DNA from: a virus
Direction: 5' to 3' (one strand)
Virus record (IMG/VR): IMGVR_UViG_3300048694_000058
Span: 1 to 22,516 of that record
Length of the DNA: 22,516 bases
The translations under genes were made by a program, and so were the position numbers. Shown here piece by piece: positions 1 through 10,299 of the stretch (positions are counted from its first letter, which is position 1; the number at the start of each line of letters is the position of its first letter). Under the pieces are notes generated by a model that was not told the DNA's origin, ran no database searches, and saw only the letters and a list, made by a program, of their open reading frames with translations.

Positions 1-3000
1 TAGCGTTGGTTGTGATTCAGTAAAGGTATTGCCACTGCGGCTATAAATGTGTACACTACCATCTTGTGAATTAACATTAGTGGCTGTTGGAGCACCAACA
101 AATAAATGCGTACCATCGCTGTTTGTTTTAATTACATTACCAAATGATCCAGTGTTTGTAATTTTGCTAACCCATGAGTAATGCGCTGTAGGACTTGCAG
201 GATTAGTAGTTGTAAAAGCGTGTACTGCATTATTGCCACCGATGTACAACCAATGCTGGTCGGCACTCATAGTAATACTTGTTACATTACCTACTAAGTT
301 TGCACTAGTAATTGTTTGTAAAGAACTAATCACATTTCCATTTTGACGATAGATATATACATTAGATGAACTACCAACGGCTAATATATTGCCTTGGCTA
401 TCTATTGTTTGCCCAAAGTTTGTATCTGACTGCGTTAATGTAATCGTTGATCCATTAACTATAGGATTAGCAAATACTTGTTTGCTTGCAGGGCTTCCTG
501 CAAATACAAAAGTACTGTCTGAGCTAATTTTAATAGATGAACCTAAATGTCCAGCAGTTGTAACGTTTCCATTAATCTTAGCCACAGCATTTGATAGCCA
601 TGGGTGATTAAATTCGTATACACCCCAGCCCGCGGTGCCGGCGTTATCAACCCATACCTTATCGCCATCGACCCAGCCATCTAACGGAACTGGATAATCA
701 GGCAAATCATTTATAGTGTTAATCTTGATACTGTCGAGTGTGTAAATGATACCCGAGCCTGTATAAACCATAGCACGAATTAATGTTTGCAATGGACTAA
801 TAGAATTAATATCTGGCTGTACATTACTAATTTGGATAATAACTGTTGTTGGTGTAGGTGCGCTAACTACTTCATACACTCCATCGAACACAGGATTAAA
901 ATACTTTAATGCAAAAATATCGCCAGCACTAAAGTTGTGTACACTATCAAATAATAATTGAGCATTTGAATCAAGAATAAACGTTAACGATTTTGCTGTT
1001 AAATGTGATTCATTTGTTCTTAGGATATCCCAATTATTGTTAATATCTTTTGCTACCCAAATTTTATCCCCAGCGCCTAGCTTATCAACAGGCAATGAGC
1101 CAGGATTAGCGATATCAAATAATGTATAATCTACATCATTTAAATTCATATAACCAACATCAGGTAAATCTGTTATGTACACAGCATCTTCACGATTACT
1201 GTATAATTCAGTTGTGCTGACTAATGTGTTGCTTGCCGTATAGACATTAGAGTTTACAGATAATGCATTGCCATTTAATGTAACAATAATATTACCAGCA
1301 TTGTATTCTGTGCCCGATGTAAACACTACAGGGTTTGTTTTAAATACGCTTTGATCTAATATAAAATCTTTATAGATATTATTGTTTAGATTACCGTATT
1401 GGCCAACTTTAAATGCCCATTCTTCGTAAACGTTAATGTTACCATTTACGTTATTAAAGTTAGCTTTTGTTAAAGCTGTAATGGCATTCATTGAGCCTTT
1501 TTGTTTAATGTATCCTTGATAGAACTTAGTTTGCGTCGGAATACTAATACCTAAGTCTGTTAAGTATTGACGTTGACGGAAGCCTAATAGGCCCGCAGAG
1601 TATTTTTGTAATGTTTCGTCTGTGGGCGGATTATCTACGTCGTAGAAATTAGTAAACTCTTGTGCATTTAAACTAAAGCCAGGTAATAACCCAGTGCGAA
1701 TACTGCTTTGTGGGACTTGTGTCCATAATACAGGATTAAAGTTTACACTAGCTGGAATATTTTTTGTAGCAGTATAGTAAAAATTATTATACTGCACAAT
1801 GTCGCCGAGGTTGTAATCTGTTTCTGCTTGCCATTCGGCAATGTTAGGATCTCTATAAATGTAACCGGTTGCACTCAATGAGCCATCCCATGCGCCTGTT
1901 TTGCTACCAGCAATTTTTAAACGATACTGACGTGTTCCAGATTCTGGAATATAAATGATGTCACCAAAGTCACTAACGTTATCAAAAATCAATACGTGTT
2001 CGTATGCTGTTACATTTAATTTTGCAAAACAAATTGTAGATCCATTTAGCGTAGCAATAGAAAACTTATTACCATTAATTGCACTATTAGTTCTTACAAT
2101 ATTAAAGTTGTTACTCTTAATAGGTGCAAAATTTTGATCTAATACCTTATTACCGTTTGGAGTATTTGTAACTTCGTCAACAATTAAGCCATTTGTTAAT
2201 AACGTTAACTGTGTAGATACTGGATTTAGAACAATAATAGAAGACGTTGTCCAGCCTTGCTGACTCCAATATACTAGTTCTTTAATACTTAATAACCAAT
2301 CTTGCTGTTGCTGTAAATCAGTATTATAAGTTGTAAATTGAAATCCAATATTTTGTAAGTAACGTTGATAGCTAGATAAGAAATCTGCTACTTGCTGTAT
2401 GCTAGAATATACAGTACCGTACGGTACTGTAGTTGCAGAGTTTGAACTAGTTTGATAAAGATTAATAGTTAACCCGTTAACAGTTAGCGGTTGAGTGTTG
2501 TTATCTGCTACACTTGGTATAATGTTAAAGAATGGATTTGTAGGATCGTATCCTGTTACACTCCACCCTGTTGTAGTTTTTTCAACAATAACTGCGCTAT
2601 ATACAGCAGACCCAACAGGCACAGATTTATTCAAATAAATTTGATAATTAGTGTCAGGAATAATAACACTACCACTAGTACTACCCGGCGTTGTTTGTTC
2701 TGCGCTTACTGTTAAAATTTGCTTGTCAGTAAATCCGCTTACCTTATAATTTAAACGAACTACCATATTAGTAAAGTAGCTGATTAAAGTTGAAATTGGG
2801 TCTATACCAAGATTCTTAATGCTATCGCCGATCCAGTTAATGTATCCGCTTGTACGGTCAACTGCCCCAGTAAGAGCATTTGTGTTTCCGTTAACAGTTA
2901 ATAAACTAGGTGCAATCTTTCTGTTAGAACTATTAGAGAATTGTCCTGTTTGCGGACTCTTAAAGAAACGACTTGTATCTAATTGTGTAGAGAAATACTG

Positions 3001-6000
3001 TGCAGGACGTAATAATGCTAAAGTTAACTGAACAGCATACGGATAGTCTGAACTACGGCGCCATGCTATTTCTGCAGGGCTACCTTGACCGGCTGTAAAT
3101 GGATTTCCAGCAGTTACTGAATTGTATTTTTTAATTAACGGGATTTGTGTAGGATCAATTAAGTTACCTGCAGAATCCACTGGAATAAATTTTGTTAAGC
3201 CGGGACGAACAAATCTGCTATCTGTATATGATGTGCCATTGTTCCATACATAGCCAGCTTCTAAGTCTTCCCATAATAGTGTATTTCCACTGGTATAAGG
3301 TGTTACACCATAACGGCTTTCCCACCAACTTGGTTTGCTACTGAAGCCTAACATTTCCCAAGGTGTTAAGTTTGGAGTGTCAGTATCAAACCAGTAGTTG
3401 TAAATTGCTCTCCATGAGCCTTGTAAATTAGATCCATCAACTACGTCTGGGAAACTTCCAAAATTCCAAGTCCATGAATTATTAACATCGTAGAATTTAT
3501 TTGCTGTGTAGTCAACGTTATTAGTACCAACCCAACTTAAGAAACTTTGTTCTAATACTTGATTGTACTCTGCTAAACTGTAATCGCTAGTTCTAAAACG
3601 TCCAGGGATAGTGTCGTATAAATCGATTTCATTTTTACTGTAATCAGATTTAATGTTATTGTATATGCGACGTTCTAATTCTAACAAGTAATCGTCACGG
3701 AAATCACCAAATGCCGGAGTAATACTTCCGTCATGTCCGCGAATTACAAGAGTAGGGGTTTGATATGTAGTATCTTCGTATATCTCAGGAACAAACTTAG
3801 GATATAGTCCTAACTTAGTTGGAGTTTCTGGAATGTAGTTACCGTCGGTGTTTGCGTAATCGCGAATAACAATTACATCACCAACTGTGAATGTTTTATT
3901 AAATGTAATTACTGGAGTAATTGCACTAAATGTATAATCAATACCAACTGTTTGTTGCACACCGTTTATGTATACTAACACAGCACGATTGCTTAATACT
4001 GTATTATCAAACAATGAATTAATTTCGTAATCCATCTGACGTGCATTTAGTACTGTATATGTAAGTGCAGAATATTGGTCGCCTTGTGGGACCATATCGG
4101 AATAGTACCAAGCAAAATTGGAATTCTTTAATGCATTGATACTTTGTAATATTGCATCAACACCCGCAGATGGATTATTATAATTAATTTGCGATGATGT
4201 ATTGCATAGACTTAAAAACTTATGCTTAAATTTTGTATATTCTTTTTTAGCTAATGTAATACCATCAACAAAATTAACATTAGGATCATTTAAGAATGAT
4301 AATGCATATACCAATGGCGCAGAGTGCTGACGTAGTGTGCCGCCTTGATCGTTTAAATAATTGTCCTGGACCGGAATTGGGTTTGCAGAATTTGTAGTGG
4401 TATTTTCAATTAAAGCATCGTAGTGTGTTCTAATCTGGCCAAGTGTAATATCTGTAAAGTTTTCGTTTAACGGATTTAAATTTAAATTATCAGGAATTTC
4501 GTAGTAGCCAAGTTGGCTAGTTGATTTGCTTAAAATCTTAACGTCAATCTTATCGCCGATTGCAGGCAAACTAGTAAATGCAATAGCATGATAAACACCG
4601 TATTCAATTTGATTATAATCAACGCCCTTAACTAATAACGTGTTGTTCAAATATACTTTAAGGTGTGGTACTGTTTCTTCTGCAATTGGTAAAACATCAA
4701 TCTGTACAAATGCTGTTTGTACACCATCGAGTTCAATTACGTAGCCTTCAAAGAAACGTGTAAAGATCTGAAACTGTTCTGTTGGCTCAATACTAGTAAC
4801 CCAGTTTGTTAATTTTTCTGTTGTGTCTAGTCCTGTGTTCTTGACTAAGTACCCAGTATTAACATTAACTGTACCAGCAGTAGTTGTAAAACTATCGGTG
4901 TCGTAATAGTTGTTAAAAACAATGTCGCCAATGTTATTAAATGTTTGATAGGATAACGGAAATCCTAATATAGAATCATTTGTGCCTGTACCCGGCTTAT
5001 AGCCAAAGAATGTTGTTCCGGCAAATGTAGTTCCAGGATAAACAGTTGTATCACTAAAACTATATCCGTTGTTGTCTACAATGTCGAACATTGGCGATTG
5101 ATTAACATTAGTCTTTTGTTGGCATTGTGTCCACGCTGTGCCATCAAATCTAAATGTTTTACCAACGTGCTGGCCTTTTGTTATTAATAAATTCTGTCCA
5201 GGTAGTATTGGATCTGCGTTAGTTTTGTTTAATGTTAAGTACGGGCTACCAACAATGGATTCGTACTGAACACTCCACACTTCGTTAATAATGGCGGTAT
5301 CATGGTCATTGGCAAAAATAATAGTATCGCCGTTGATTAAAGTTACACCATCAATTTGAGCAGTTGTTTGTCCTTCAAATTGATTAAACGCATCGGTTGC
5401 GCTAGTAACGATATATGTTACACTTGCTGTAGCTTGTTTACCATAATTGAATAATTGTAAATTAGGATCAAATTCAATAATTGAACGACGTGCAGAAATA
5501 TTAGATCCATAGTCTGCAACGGTGTTATTGTATTGTGCTGTAGCAGTAATTACATCTCTATGGAACCAACGGTTGTAGCGACTCCATGAGTTGCGGTCTT
5601 GGCTAGCACGATTAATAGTAATATAATCAGGTGCTGTTGCAATGTTTTCACCAAACGGCTCTGGAACTATTAATTCATTAACTGGCACCAAAGAAATACT
5701 TGTGCCAACCCCATCAACATAAAACTCTTGATCAGCGTATGTGCTAGGTGTAACCGAAGTATCAAATTGAATTTTTAGACCATTGGTAAAAATTACGCCA
5801 TTTGGACTAGTATAGCCCACGCTACCAATAATATCATTATTAACATCAATGCTACTAGTTGAGTTGTCGACTAATTTAATTTGCCCAGTGAATCTTGGGT
5901 CATTGCCATCTTGATAATATAGATAATCAATTGCCGCTGTCATTAATGGGACTGGCTGATAACGCAAATTATTATCTAACCAAAATTGATTACTTGCGTA

Positions 6001-7155
6001 AGTTTTACCGGATGTAATAAAAACTTTTTGTTGTGCAACTACAGCAGTATCTGAAATTAATTGTAGTACACTATCGCCTGTGCCGGTTGGTACTACGTTA
6101 ATTCTCCAAATACCTGTGCGTGTTGCACGTGGGATTAGACCAACTGTTGGGTTAGCATACGGATTTGCTCTGCCTGTAATTGGATCAGGTAAGAATGGAT
6201 CAGCCGGAGTTGTCCAGCTAGTATCAGTAATGTCGTTTCCAATGAATACTAAAGTTTTATTTTGTAAACCATTATTAATACCATCTAGTCCTGTTGGGAA
6301 ATTAGCTAAGAAAGTACTTAATAATTGATTTTGAATATCTGTATATTTAAATGTTACAGCCGCGTCAGTTTTACCAGTTGTTGGTCTGACAATTGGCATG
6401 TCGGCATAAAAATCTTGTGCTGTAGATAGAGGAACTTTAAATGTAACGGTGCCAACGTCGGTTCCATTATTAGTAACACCATACACTTGACGAGTAGTAA
6501 CTGTAGAGATATTAGGATCTTGGCCGCTAACGCCCGGGCTTGTTTGGATCCAGAATTTACTTCCAGGTTGATTAACAGTGAAGGTATATGTGCCTCCGCG
6601 TGCCAAAGTTAATTGTGTATTAGGATGTGGGCCAGCACCGGTAAATGTATAACCAATAATATCTGTACTGCGTGTAACAGCATAAGTTGCTTGATACGGA
6701 ACGTTGTTAGCAGAAACACCTACTGCCGCTGGGCCGTTAGGTAACCAATAGTAATTATAATAGTTTACAAACTTGTCATAGTTAAAACGACCATCGTAGT
6801 TATAACTTTCAGAAGAAAATAATCTTTGATGATTATTTACAGCACTACCCAATCCTGTGTATGTGTTAACACTATTTAATAAATCTAAATATCCTGCATT
6901 AAACATGATATTTTGATTTTCGTCTGTTATAACTACACCAGCTTCAAGTTGATAATTTGATTTTAATAAGTTTGACTCAGGAACATAATTGTCACCTAAC
7001 TTATACGTAGGAGCAAATTTGCGGCCAATGTATCCGTTAACTGGAGTATTAATTGCCCCAGTGAATAATTGATCCATAGTAGCACCAAGGAATCTCTCAT
7101 TGGTGGATGTGCGAAATACTTCAGGTAAAAAATTAATAGTGTTTAATAGTGCCAT
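1..7155 (-). CDS. Giant baseplate/tail-associated structural protein, 3' end cut by window edge
   Basis: An open frame of 2385 codons starts at ATG 7155 and continues past the left edge. The start shares TAATG with the gp6 stop. The N-terminus carries motifs I recall from a large uncharacterised virion protein of T4-like marine phages: FLPEVFRT (9-16), GYIGRKF (41-47), YQLEAGVV (68-75). RGHDGS (1139-1144), followed by PAFGDFRDD, and SWWESRYG (1276-1283) belong to the same recalled family. Further on, 1775-1811 has the W...Y..GD.V.Y...W pattern of chitin-binding-like modules. Two K-[VI]-W-V...W modules lie around 2031-2045 and 2166-2180. About 2190-2385 contains four repeats resembling FG-GAP propeller blades. 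It lies directly after gp6, where T4 has the wedge gene 7. I infer a baseplate periphery or tail-fibre-linked role, possibly including receptor contact. No signal peptide or membrane segment was seen. The existence of the gene is near certain; its function is not. Confidence 0.82.
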   Translation of the reverse strand, partial: MALLNTINFLPEVFRTSTNERFLGATMDQLFTGAINTPVNGYIGRKFAPTYKLGDNYVPESNLLKSNYQLEAGVVITDENQNIMFNAGYLDLLNSVNTYTGLGSAVNNHQRLFSSESYNYDGRFNYDKFVNYYNYYWLPNGPAAVGVSANNVPYQATYAVTRSTDIIGYTFTGAGPHPNTQLTLARGGTYTFTVNQPGSKFWIQTSPGVSGQDPNISTVTTRQVYGVTNNGTDVGTVTFKVPLSTAQDFYADMPIVRPTTGKTDAAVTFKYTDIQNQLLSTFLANFPTGLDGINNGLQNKTLVFIGNDITDTSWTTPADPFLPDPITGRANPYANPTVGLIPRATRTGIWRINVVPTGTGDSVLQLISDTAVVAQQKVFITSGKTYASNQFWLDNNLRYQPVPLMTAAIDYLYYQDGNDPRFTGQIKLVDNSTSSIDVNNDIIGSVGYTSPNGVIFTNGLKIQFDTSVTPSTYADQEFYVDGVGTSISLVPVNELIVPEPFGENIATAPDYITINRASQDRNSWSRYNRWFHRDVITATAQYNNTVADYGSNISARRSIIEFDPNLQLFNYGKQATASVTYIVTSATDAFNQFEGQTTAQIDGVTLINGDTIIFANDHDTAIINEVWSVQYESIVGSPYLTLNKTNADPILPGQNLLITKGQHVGKTFRFDGTAWTQCQQKTNVNQSPMFDIVDNNGYSFSDTTVYPGTTFAGTTFFGYKPGTGTNDSILGFPLSYQTFNNIGDIVFNNYYDTDSFTTTAGTVNVNTGYLVKNTGLDTTEKLTNWVTSIEPTEQFQIFTRFFEGYVIELDGVQTAFVQIDVLPIAEETVPHLKVYLNNTLLVKGVDYNQIEYGVYHAIAFTSLPAIGDKIDVKILSKSTSQLGYYEIPDNLNLNPLNENFTDITLGQIRTHYDALIENTTTNSANPIPVQDNYLNDQGGTLRQHSAPLVYALSFLNDPNVNFVDGITLAKKEYTKFKHKFLSLCNTSSQINYNNPSAGVDAILQSINALKNSNFAWYYSDMVPQGDQYSALTYTVLNARQMDYEINSLFDNTVLSNRAVLVYINGVQQTVGIDYTFSAITPVITFNKTFTVGDVIVIRDYANTDGNYIPETPTKLGLYPKFVPEIYEDTTYQTPTLVIRGHDGSITPAFGDFRDDYLLELERRIYNNIKSDYSKNEIDLYDTIPGRFRTSDYSLAEYNQVLEQSFLSWVGTNNVDYTANKFYDVNNSWTWNFGSFPDVVDGSNLQGSWRAIYNYWFDTDTPNLTPWEMLGFSSKPSWWESRYGVTPYTSGNTLLWEDLEAGYVWNNGTSYTDSRFVRPGLTKFIPVDSAGNLIDPTQIPLIKKYNSVTAGNPFTAGQGSPAEIAWRRSSDYPYAVQLTLALLRPAQYFSTQLDTSRFFKSPQTGQFSNSSNRKIAPSLLTVNGNTNALTGAVDRTSGYINWIGDSIKNLGIDPISTLISYFTNMVVRLNYKVSGFTDKQILTVSAEQTTPGSTSGSVIIPDTNYQIYLNKSVPVGSAVYSAVIVEKTTTGWSVTGYDPTNPFFNIIPSVADNNTQPLTVNGLTINLYQTSSNSATTVPYGTVYSSIQQVADFLSSYQRYLQNIGFQFTTYNTDLQQQQDWLLSIKELVYWSQQGWTTSSIIVLNPVSTQLTLLTNGLIVDEVTNTPNGNKVLDQNFAPIKSNNFNIVRTNSAINGNKFSIATLNGSTICFAKLNVTAYEHVLIFDNVSDFGDIIYIPESGTRQYRLKIAGSKTGAWDGSLSATGYIYRDPNIAEWQAETDYNLGDIVQYNNFYYTATKNIPASVNFNPVLWTQVPQSSIRTGLLPGFSLNAQEFTNFYDVDNPPTDETLQKYSAGLLGFRQRQYLTDLGISIPTQTKFYQGYIKQKGSMNAITALTKANFNNVNGNINVYEEWAFKVGQYGNLNNNIYKDFILDQSVFKTNPVVFTSGTEYNAGNIIVTLNGNALSVNSNVYTASNTLVSTTELYSNREDAVYITDLPDVGYMNLNDVDYTLFDIANPGSLPVDKLGAGDKIWVAKDINNNWDILRTNESHLTAKSLTFILDSNAQLLFDSVHNFSAGDIFALKYFNPVFDGVYEVVSAPTPTTVIIQISNVQPDINSISPLQTLIRAMVYTGSGIIYTLDSIKINTINDLPDYPVPLDGWVDGDKVWVDNAGTAGWGVYEFNHPWLSNAVAKINGNVTTAGHLGSSIKISSDSTFVFAGSPASKQVFANPIVNGSTITLTQSDTNFGQTIDSQGNILAVGSSSNVYIYRQNGNVISSLQTITSANLVGNVTSITMSADQHWLYIGGNNAVHAFTTTNPASPTAHYSWVSKITNTGSFGNVIKTNSDGTHLFVGAPTATNVNSQDGSVHIYSRSGNTFTESQPTL
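2410..2431. repeat. 22-bp perfect palindrome inside the giant structural gene
   Basis: Half-site ACAGTACCGT is followed directly by its inverse ACGGTACTGT, with one further complementary T/A pair outside. There is no spacer. It lies in coding sequence, where the minus strand reads TVPYGTVYSS. No function is assigned; it could be chance or a DNA-binding site. Confidence 0.8.
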
Positions 7156-10100
7156 TATTGTGTAGAACCAAAGTTAATACCACTCATTCCTAATTGTGCG
7201 GCTGTTACTGCTGTTACAACATCGATATCATTTACAGTTGCGGCAGACGTGATAATTTCCCACGGCTCTGCATTAATCTGGAAATAGTTACCAAACACTA
7301 GTTCATTGTTACTTGGAACAATTACTACGCTACTGATATTAGGTGCTAAAGTTGCGTGTAAGTAAGCGGCTAATTCTGAGAAGTAGAAAGTATCACCAAA
7401 GTCCCAGTTGCTAGGATCAAAGTAATTATTAATTGCGGCTATTACCTGTATTTTAATTTCATTGTCTGTTATACCAACACTAGGATTTTTAACTACTTGG
7501 AAACGTGCTTGTAGTGAAGGATCTGCTTTAGAGCCAAACAAAGGTTTAAATTGTGCAGGGTTATAAATGATTGTATCACTAACAGTCTTATAATCATTTA
7601 GGCCAGCATAGTCAAGTTCTAGTCCACTTGATGTTGGCGGTGTAGGTTCTGCGACCGTGCCAGTTAAATCACGCAACCACGCGATGTATGCGCTAGTGTA
7701 CGAAGATACTAAAATGTATAAGTCAATAATGTTAACTGGGGTTGGGTCAATACGACTACGTGCTGGTGCATTGTGTTTATATTGGAAATATAATTCAGAA
7801 CGTGTTGTGCCGGTACCTGCTACGTTAGTAAACAAATCTGCATTATCTGGAACCCCAGGCATTTGCGAATCGGGGAATGTTACTAATACAACATTCTGAT
7901 CTACATAACCATCTGGTTCAACTTTACTATTGTAAATCTTCCAGGTTACATCTGTACCAAGAGGAATTCCTGTATTAGGTGCAGGTTGATCATTAATCTT
8001 TAAGATTTTAATTGTATCAGTAATAGGTAATCCTGTTGTGCTGTTATAAACACTAACAGTAGGATCAAAATAGAAATTAGTTGTCCCAGCACTAGCAAAT
8101 GTATAGCCCAATTGCTTATAGGTAACAGTATATAAACCAGCATTGTAACTAAATTTCATTAGCCAATTAGTACTGGTACCAATGTCTGCTGGTAAAATGT
8201 TTTTCCAAACTTGATTTGCTTGATCATAATATAAACCAAAGTTTAAGGTTGATTCAATTTGACTGGTAATTACTGGAATTAAACTTGCAGGCAAATCATT
8301 CATGTATGGAGGAATAATGCTAGTTAGTATAGCGTTATCTGGAACTACAGTAGCAAAAGTAACTTGGCTAGGTGTAGTAAAATTATTGTTAGGAACAATA
8401 CTAGAAACAGTTGCATAGAAATTTGTGCTGTCTGTGCCTAATACAGGTGTACCAGGTTGAATTACGTGTTGTGCATCAAAATAATATCCTGCAGGTGCAG
8501 TAAATTGTACACTGGCACCCGGTGCAATAAATTGTAAATTGCCGCTAATACCTGAGCCAACTTGCAATGTATTGCCTGTTGTTACGTTGGCTAAGAAACC
8601 GTAACTAGTTGAAGTGCTGTTACCTGATTGATTGAATACTACATTAGCGTTGGTATAACGTGGATATGTTCCATAATAATAGTTACGCATTTCTGTACTA
8701 TCAATTGCAGGAATAACTTTATTATAGATAGCAGTATAGATATCATTGGATGTTAAGAAACTAAATGTGGTACTGCTAGTAGTAGTGTTAGCTGTTAAGA
8801 TACCATCATCGGCAAAGATATTAGTAGAACTATAGCTACCTGTCGGATCAATTGCATCAAGGTATAAACTTACACCAGAACTTGTACGGTTAAGTGCTTT
8901 GATCTTTTGAATACTTGTATAGTTAGTTGTTGGGAAAATATTATAATCTTCGCCAGTTACCATACGATTTTGTGTATAGTATTGTTGTGGTGCTGATGTC
9001 TTAATACTAGACAAACTAGGAGCCGCATTAGCATTAGTTACTGTATACTTCAAGCTAGCAGTAACCGTCATAGTTTCTAATGTACTGTTTTTACTTACGT
9101 AGGTAAAGCCAATGCTCACACTAGATAAATCGTTTGGATTAATCGTAAATGTTGTACCGTTGCTTGTACGATAGTAAAATATAAATTGGCCTTGAGGAAT
9201 GTTTGCAAATGAGCCGTCGCCAAAAACTAAATTAATCTGATCGTTATTTGTTGTATTAACTTGATATAAGTTTTTATCTGTTAGATTATTAAACACAACA
9301 TTAGATCCTGGCAATGCAGGAACTTGTGTCCATAAAGTTTGCGGACCACCATTAACATTTAAACTATACAACCATTGGTCAGTATTAGTAATATTATTAG
9401 TAGTAACAGGTATAAAATTATTTGGAATAGAGTTAGTAATATTAAACTTGGTTGCGTTTAATGCACCTTGTTTAAAAAACGTAAAGAAGCCAGTGTTATT
9501 ACTACCGTTGCCATTATTATCGTTGCGATACAGGATATTAAATTGTCCTGTTTTAGTAGGATCATCTTCGTAAACGTAATTTTCTCCCACAGATGTTGCA
9601 CTCACAGCTTCAAAATTTGTGGGATTGCCTTGTACATTAACAGAGAATGGGGCAGTAGGCAATGAGTTAGGATTCAGAGCAATCGAATATTCGTCTGTTT
9701 GAATATTATTAATCTGTTGGCTGTTACCCGGTTTGCCGATGCTTTGGCTAGTAATTAAACTAGCATTGATAATAGCTGTAAATTGTTCTAACCAATTATC
9801 ATTAGTTAAATCATTCCAGTGAATCGTAGCATTAGCTAAGTTAATACCTGCGCTATCAATAACGCTTTCTGTTGTTTTAACTGCATCAAATTTTAATAAA
9901 CCAGAAGCCGCCACTGTACGACTTGGGTTGTAGGAAAGCATACGTGCTAGCTTTAAAATGCTATCACGACGCTGTGCTGTATCAATAAAGTTTTCACGTG
10001 CGTTTAAGTCTGTGCGGAATGCAAGACTTTGACCTAAGAAAGCAATCATATCAATTAATGCTAGATATTCGCTTGATTCTAAGAAATCGTTAAAAGTTTC

Positions 10101-10247
10101 TGGATAATAGACTTTGATGTAATTAATCATACTATTACGCAGAGTTTCAAAGTCGTAACTTGTGAAGTCTGCATTAGTAAATGATTGATATACTTTAGTC
10201 CAATCTTGTTGAACGAGTAAGCTGGTCTGACGTGTGGTTTGTGCCAT
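7155..10247 (-). CDS. gp6: Baseplate wedge protein gp6
   Basis: A homologue of T4 gp6, the wedge protein whose dimers build the continuous ring of the baseplate around the hub. The recognisable part is the N-terminus, approximately residues 25-115: a stretch on short acidic/aromatic helices (YPETFNDFLESSEYLALIDM), then the conserved LAFRTDLNARENFIDTAQRR and a LARMLSYNPSR segment. Near residues 815-850 comes a second conserved patch, ARSRIDPTPVNIIDLYIL. The 1030-residue length exceeds the roughly 660 of T4 gp6; the excess is Asn/Thr/Ser-rich beta-type sequence in the middle. The ATG at 10247 is preceded by an AGGT-type ribosome site and a late-promoter element 21 bases upstream. The stop overlaps the start of the giant downstream gene. 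Identity is confident by motif recognition; the central insertion is not assigned. Confidence 0.92.
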   Translation of the reverse strand: MAQTTRQTSLLVQQDWTKVYQSFTNADFTSYDFETLRNSMINYIKVYYPETFNDFLESSEYLALIDMIAFLGQSLAFRTDLNARENFIDTAQRRDSILKLARMLSYNPSRTVAASGLLKFDAVKTTESVIDSAGINLANATIHWNDLTNDNWLEQFTAIINASLITSQSIGKPGNSQQINNIQTDEYSIALNPNSLPTAPFSVNVQGNPTNFEAVSATSVGENYVYEDDPTKTGQFNILYRNDNNGNGSNNTGFFTFFKQGALNATKFNITNSIPNNFIPVTTNNITNTDQWLYSLNVNGGPQTLWTQVPALPGSNVVFNNLTDKNLYQVNTTNNDQINLVFGDGSFANIPQGQFIFYYRTSNGTTFTINPNDLSSVSIGFTYVSKNSTLETMTVTASLKYTVTNANAAPSLSSIKTSAPQQYYTQNRMVTGEDYNIFPTTNYTSIQKIKALNRTSSGVSLYLDAIDPTGSYSSTNIFADDGILTANTTTSSTTFSFLTSNDIYTAIYNKVIPAIDSTEMRNYYYGTYPRYTNANVVFNQSGNSTSTSYGFLANVTTGNTLQVGSGISGNLQFIAPGASVQFTAPAGYYFDAQHVIQPGTPVLGTDSTNFYATVSSIVPNNNFTTPSQVTFATVVPDNAILTSIIPPYMNDLPASLIPVITSQIESTLNFGLYYDQANQVWKNILPADIGTSTNWLMKFSYNAGLYTVTYKQLGYTFASAGTTNFYFDPTVSVYNSTTGLPITDTIKILKINDQPAPNTGIPLGTDVTWKIYNSKVEPDGYVDQNVVLVTFPDSQMPGVPDNADLFTNVAGTGTTRSELYFQYKHNAPARSRIDPTPVNIIDLYILVSSYTSAYIAWLRDLTGTVAEPTPPTSSGLELDYAGLNDYKTVSDTIIYNPAQFKPLFGSKADPSLQARFQVVKNPSVGITDNEIKIQVIAAINNYFDPSNWDFGDTFYFSELAAYLHATLAPNISSVVIVPSNNELVFGNYFQINAEPWEIITSAATVNDIDVVTAVTAAQLGMSGINFGSTQ

Positions 10248-10265
10248 ATTATTCTACCTATATCA

Positions 10266-10275
10266 AGTATTTATC
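10266..10275 (-). promoter_or_regulatory. T4-type late promoter for gp6
   Basis: Minus-strand GATAAATACT resembles the T4 late octamer TATAAATA. With T4 spacing, transcription would start near 10262, giving a 15-base leader that contains AGGTAG before the ATG at 10247. The same element at the same distance precedes the gp48-like gene. Confidence 0.7.
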
Positions 10276-10299
10276 AGGTAGGATTATATGTGCAGTTAA

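Noticed and set aside
2472-2899. Direct repeat CCGTTAACAGTTA at 2472-2484 and 2887-2899
   Set aside because: Both copies encode L-T-V-N-G in frame; the repeat is explained by similar amino acids and codons.
389-6328. Several 60-82-codon plus-strand frames across the left 6 kb
   Set aside because: All lie antisense to one continuous minus-strand frame, which I read through in most lines without finding a stop codon; they show no domain patterns.
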